Shown here: one piece after another, positions 60,851-64,000 of the stretch | Numbering within the stretch: position 1 is the first letter of the stretch | Layout of the letters: every line of letters starts with the position of its first letter | NCBI GenBank assembly: GCA_009760855.2 | Contig: WPIO01000117.1 | Span: forward strand, 1,091,001 to 1,155,000 | From: Cristatella mucedo | Lineage: Eukaryota; Bryozoa; Phylactolaemata; Cristatellidae | Direction: 5' to 3' | DNA: 64,000 nt | The notes under the pieces: generated by a model | What the model was told of the DNA's origin: nothing | What the model saw: the letters and a program-made list of their open reading frames with translations, nothing else | Databases searched by the model: none | Made by a program: the position numbers and the translations under genes

Positions 60851-61057
60851 TATATAATATACAGTTCATTTGCCAGTGCCTGTTCACGTGTTATGACATT
60901 TCTACCTACGCGGCTTCAGGCCGAGCATTTAGCTCATTGGCAGCCACCAGAAGAGAGCTGGAGCATAGTCTTTGATCTTTGCTCCCAACCATTCGCCAGG
61001 CTTGTCTGATATGCAGGCAGCCGATCAGTAGGCGATCGCTAGGAACTCGGTCGTCAA
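60851..61057. other. Anonymous sequence
   Basis: Nothing recognised between the transposon and the next LINE tail. Confidence 0.4.
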
Positions 61058-61206
61058 TAAAAACAATAATAATAATAATAATAATACAGTTGATAAAGTG
61101 CCTTCAGAGAACTCAATCCTTTCTAGGCGCTTTACAATTGCTGCAGAGGAAGCGCGATCGAATGGTTAGTGGCAGCGTGGTCAATAAACGACAAGAATAA
61201 CACGGT
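61058..61206 (-). mobile_element. LINE B 3' tail
   Basis: (ATT)n tail at 61066-61085, then the reversed stem-loop (GATAAAGTGCC ... GGCGCTTTAC) and the GTTATTCTTGTCG-like block. Confidence 0.82.
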
Positions 61207-62489
61207 TAATTAATTTAATCTCAAGATCAGAAAGTCAAAACTGCAGACCTCTGACCACCTAAAGGGTAGAGTGACCTGTAGCTTCTAGCCAAGAGAGAGA
61301 GAGCTTCTAGCCAGGGATCCTGCGGAGTAGGCGATAGAACGTCGACTCGGGTCAGGTACAACTTAAATGGAGCAGCAGCAGCAGCTACGCCGGTCGACAC
61401 CGGTATTGAGATCCTGTAGTTTCCCACCAACCTGTTCACACGTGTTCAGTCCGGTCATCGCCAGCTGATCGCCACGTTCTCAGCTACCGAGGCAGCACTT
61501 AGCTTCGCGACTGACCGAGGTGACAGCGAATCTGCCAATCACCAACGGAAAAATGCTGGCTTGTGTCGGTGCCTTGGATATATGATGACGCGTAGCCTTT
61601 TTTGTGGGATCTGATTTCCGGCTCAGTGAGCGAGCGAGCAGCTGGTACGAACTGCCAAACTTCTGCTTCGATCTCAGTCACATCTACAGCTCAGGCCCTG
61701 TACAACCGATCGGCAAAGTCGATCGGATAAAAGAAACCAAAGCAATGACTGCTGCTGTGAGTCATGCGTTGCTGACCGCAAGGGCCTGGCCACGACGGAT
61801 GAGAAGTGGAGCTGGGCTGGTGACTACGGACTGAGGCCGTAAGTAATAACAATGAGCAGCATTTCATGCTGGCAGCTTTCTGAGCAAAGCTAGCAATGCC
61901 CTCACCTACCCCCGAGCTGTGCATTGCCATTAGGTGCCAATCAGAACAATGGGCGACAGCCGAGCGACATGCAGGCAGGCTCAAGCTTAACGCCTTGATC
62001 GGGCCGATCAAGCCGAACCGCAAGCCGAACGCCGAGCTCTTTCTGTTGTGGCAGCTTACGGTAGCTCTCTTTCGGCAGGCAGAGGGTCTGGGCATGCCAG
62101 CAGTGCCACTCGATCTGCGAGCCGCCCTTTGTGTGCACTCTCTGCCATGAAAGCTGAGGGCCGAAAGTAAACGAACGAATCGAGTGCCTGACGCACAGTA
62201 TGTGCAGTCAGCTGCACTTCCTCTGCTCACTGCAATGCCTCCAAACTATTGACTGCGGCCCTGCCAAGCAGGCAATCACAAGGCCGCGGCTGCGGCCGCA
62301 CACATTCGAGCTCGACCGGCAGCGGTACTGGCAGTGAAAAAGGAGACGCATGGAGGCGGGGACAGAGGGAGTAGGAGAGAAGGAAAGGAAGATCGAGAGA
62401 TTGGGAAGCAACAGACTGACAAATAGAGGGGAAGATAAAGAAATTGACAGACCAACAGATGGGAAAGAGTGAGAGAAAAACGAATAGGG
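61207..62489. other. Anonymous sequence
   Basis: No gene or repeat family recognised; (CAG)5 near 61370-61386. Confidence 0.4.
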
Positions 62490-62610
62490 GGAGGGAGAGG
62501 GAGAGGGAGAGAGAGAGAGAGAGAGCGAGAAAGAGAGAGAAAGGGAGAGGGAGAGGGAGAGAGAAAGGGAGCGAGAAAGGGAGAGGGAGAGGGAGAGAGA
62601 GAGGGAGAGT
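62490..62610. repeat. (GA)n-rich tract
   Basis: Imperfect GA/GGGA/GAAA purine repeat. Confidence 0.9.
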
Positions 62611-63220
62611 GCAGAGGTGTGGGATGCAAGGCGGTGCCGTGGCATTCCAACTACGAATCCGTTTTTAGCCCTCCCTCGATGTCGTGATGGCAGGCAGGCA
62701 TGATCATTTCTGCTGGCGTCTGCACATGCTGCTGATGAACGGCATGCAGTAGACGTGCATGTAGGCACAGATGCGTGCTTGGCACTCACGGAACAGACTC
62801 TCTTGCAGTGCACTAAATTGGAGTTCCGGTCCAAGACGGCCAGTCCTTGCCAGGAGCTGCGATGCCTAACAGCTGGAATGGAAAGGCATCCGTGCTTGTC
62901 TGAGCAAGCATTAGCAGTCACATCTGACCACTTATTGACTGTAGCAGTCATGCTTTAAAAAAGAACACATTGGCGTTATGCACACACTGATTATACGTAT
63001 TCATGCATGCTCATGCACAGCCTGACCTCCCAGCCGAAGCCTGTCTGTCTGTGCAGAAGCTTGTCCGAAGTCTGTGCAGTGCTTTGGCATTTAATTTGCC
63101 CTTCCTTCAGTCTCTAGGGTATTGTACAGCTTTACTCACTCTCTCCACAAGTCTCTTGCTAATCGCAAAAGCTCCGTGTTGCATTTTGCAAGCTTTTGCA
63201 TCTGTGGCCATTTGCACGCA
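62611..63220. other. Anonymous sequence
   Basis: Nothing recognised. Confidence 0.4.
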
Positions 63221-63300
63221 GCTTCACGACCGAGGTCGTGGGTTTGAATCCTGCAGTTGAGCGATCCTTTATTGCCTTACTGCAAAACGGTGGTGATAGG
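63221..63300 (+). mobile_element. SINE A, partial copy
   Basis: Starts in the anticodon-stem region (CACGACCGAGGTCGTGGG), has B box GGTTTGAATCC and stops after ACGGTGGTGATAGG, directly before a full copy in the same orientation. Confidence 0.75.
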
Positions 63301-63307
63301 CTGTGGA

Positions 63308-63474
63308 GTCGTAATGGCACACTAGGTAAGGCGGTTGCTTTTCACGACCTCGGACCCGAGGTCGTGGGTTCGAATCCTTTGGTGGGCGATCCTTTATCGC
63401 TACCGCAAGCGGCGGTGATAGCCGTAAAGGCTCTTCTATCGCTAAACAAAAAGAGGCTGCTAAATCAGCTAGGA
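63308..63474 (+). mobile_element. SINE A, full-length copy
   Basis: Head GTCGTAATGGCACACTAGG, consensus B box GGTTCGAATCC, body GATAGCCGTAAAGGCTCTTC, end AGAGGCTGCTAAATCAGCTA, then (ATTA)n. Confidence 0.9.
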
Positions 63475-63502
63475 TTAATTAATTAACTCACTTCCATAAT
63501 TC

Positions 63503-63712
63503 TTACGCAACGACAATTACACTCCTACTGCATACTACTCACTACCTCAACTGCTCTCCTGTCTGTGCTATGCTTCCCACTTTCTCTTTGTTGTTTGAGA
63601 TGAAGTCTTTTGGCTACCAAATGCATACTGAAAGCCGCTTAGACTGTGTGAGTACACTACGCAAAACTCTCCTGCGTAACACCCACATAGTCTTTGTTGT
63701 GGAGTTATAAAA
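63503..63712 (+). mobile_element. Unit D copy with internal deletion
   Basis: Starts TACGCAACGACAATTACACTCC. It lacks roughly 50 bp after the start relative to the 19.2 kb copy, then is colinear to GTCTTTGTTGTGGAGTTATA. Confidence 0.78.
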
Positions 63713-63721
63713 GGACACGTA

Positions 63722-63865
63722 CATATGTGTGTGTGTGTCTCCATCCTAAGAGCCTTGTGCACACACACACAAGCACACACACACACACACGCACACATAC
63801 ACACACACAAGCACACACACACACACACACATACACGCGCACAAGCACACACATACACACGCACA

Positions 63866-63913
<48 letters not shown>

Positions 63914-64000
63914 TATATATACATATATATTTAGAGCTATTTATATATGTATATATATGTTTGTATAAGGCTCTTATACACACACACACACACATATATA
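63722..64000. repeat. (CA)n/(TG)n and (TA)n microsatellite field
   Basis: (TG)n 63725-63739, imperfect (CA)n with GC interruptions 63762-63913, TATA-rich to 63958, and a further (CA)n-(TA)n to the window end. Confidence 0.93.

Overview
The window is nuclear DNA of an animal, probably an invertebrate. It has a split gene of the tristetraprolin/TIS11 family, TATA/initiator core-promoter architecture, tRNA-derived SINEs, non-LTR retrotransposon (LINE) fragments, DNA transposons and very abundant microsatellites. I cannot name the species. The zinc-finger region is clearly TTP-like but does not match any one phylum well enough for me to assign it.

Only one host protein-coding gene can be supported: a ZFP36/Tis11 mRNA-decay factor on the + strand (TATA box at 37642, initiator at 37669, exon 1 at 37745-37798, a 200-nt intron, exon 2 at 37999-39063, then an AU-rich 3' region). 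Its 3' region carries two copies of the nonamer that its own tandem CCCH fingers should bind, so the locus looks built for negative feedback.

The rest is a mosaic. GC- and CpG-rich blocks without recognisable genes lie at about 7.6-9.2, 11.4-12.2, 14.4-16.9, 17.4-18.8, 21.4-25.4 and 33.9-41.2 kb. They contain many near-perfect hairpins, including a 48-bp perfect palindrome. Between them lie interspersed repeats of a few families. 'SINE A' is tRNA-derived with a consensus B box; copies are at 0.5, 2.3, 13.3, 29.1, 41.8, 42.7, 50.5, 53.7 and 63.3 kb. 'SINE C' is tRNA-derived and carries the 3' tail of LINE B; copies are at 5.3, 9.2, 14.2, 27.4, 46.6, 52.9, 55.3 and 59.1 kb. 'Unit D' is a roughly 260-bp repeat sharing its 3' end with a second LINE; copies are at 19.2, 52.6 and 63.5 kb. 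'LINE B' is CR1/L2-like, 5'-truncated, with a 3' stem-loop and (ATT)n tail, in many copies. 'LINE D' lies at 42.5-43.5 kb. There is also one Tc1-like transposon with a defective transposase (59.4-60.8 kb), one pogo/Tigger-like MITE (5.8 kb) and one foldback element (23.8 kb). Several elements are nested in each other, which gives relative insertion ages.

The right-hand third (42-64 kb) is dominated by (CT)n, (GA)n, (TG)n, (TA)n and long (CAG)n arrays with no gene I can support. No rRNA genes, functional tRNA genes, CRISPR arrays or bacterial features were seen. The names SINE A, SINE C, Unit D, LINE B and LINE D are local labels coined here. All family assignments come from reading the sequence, not from a database search.
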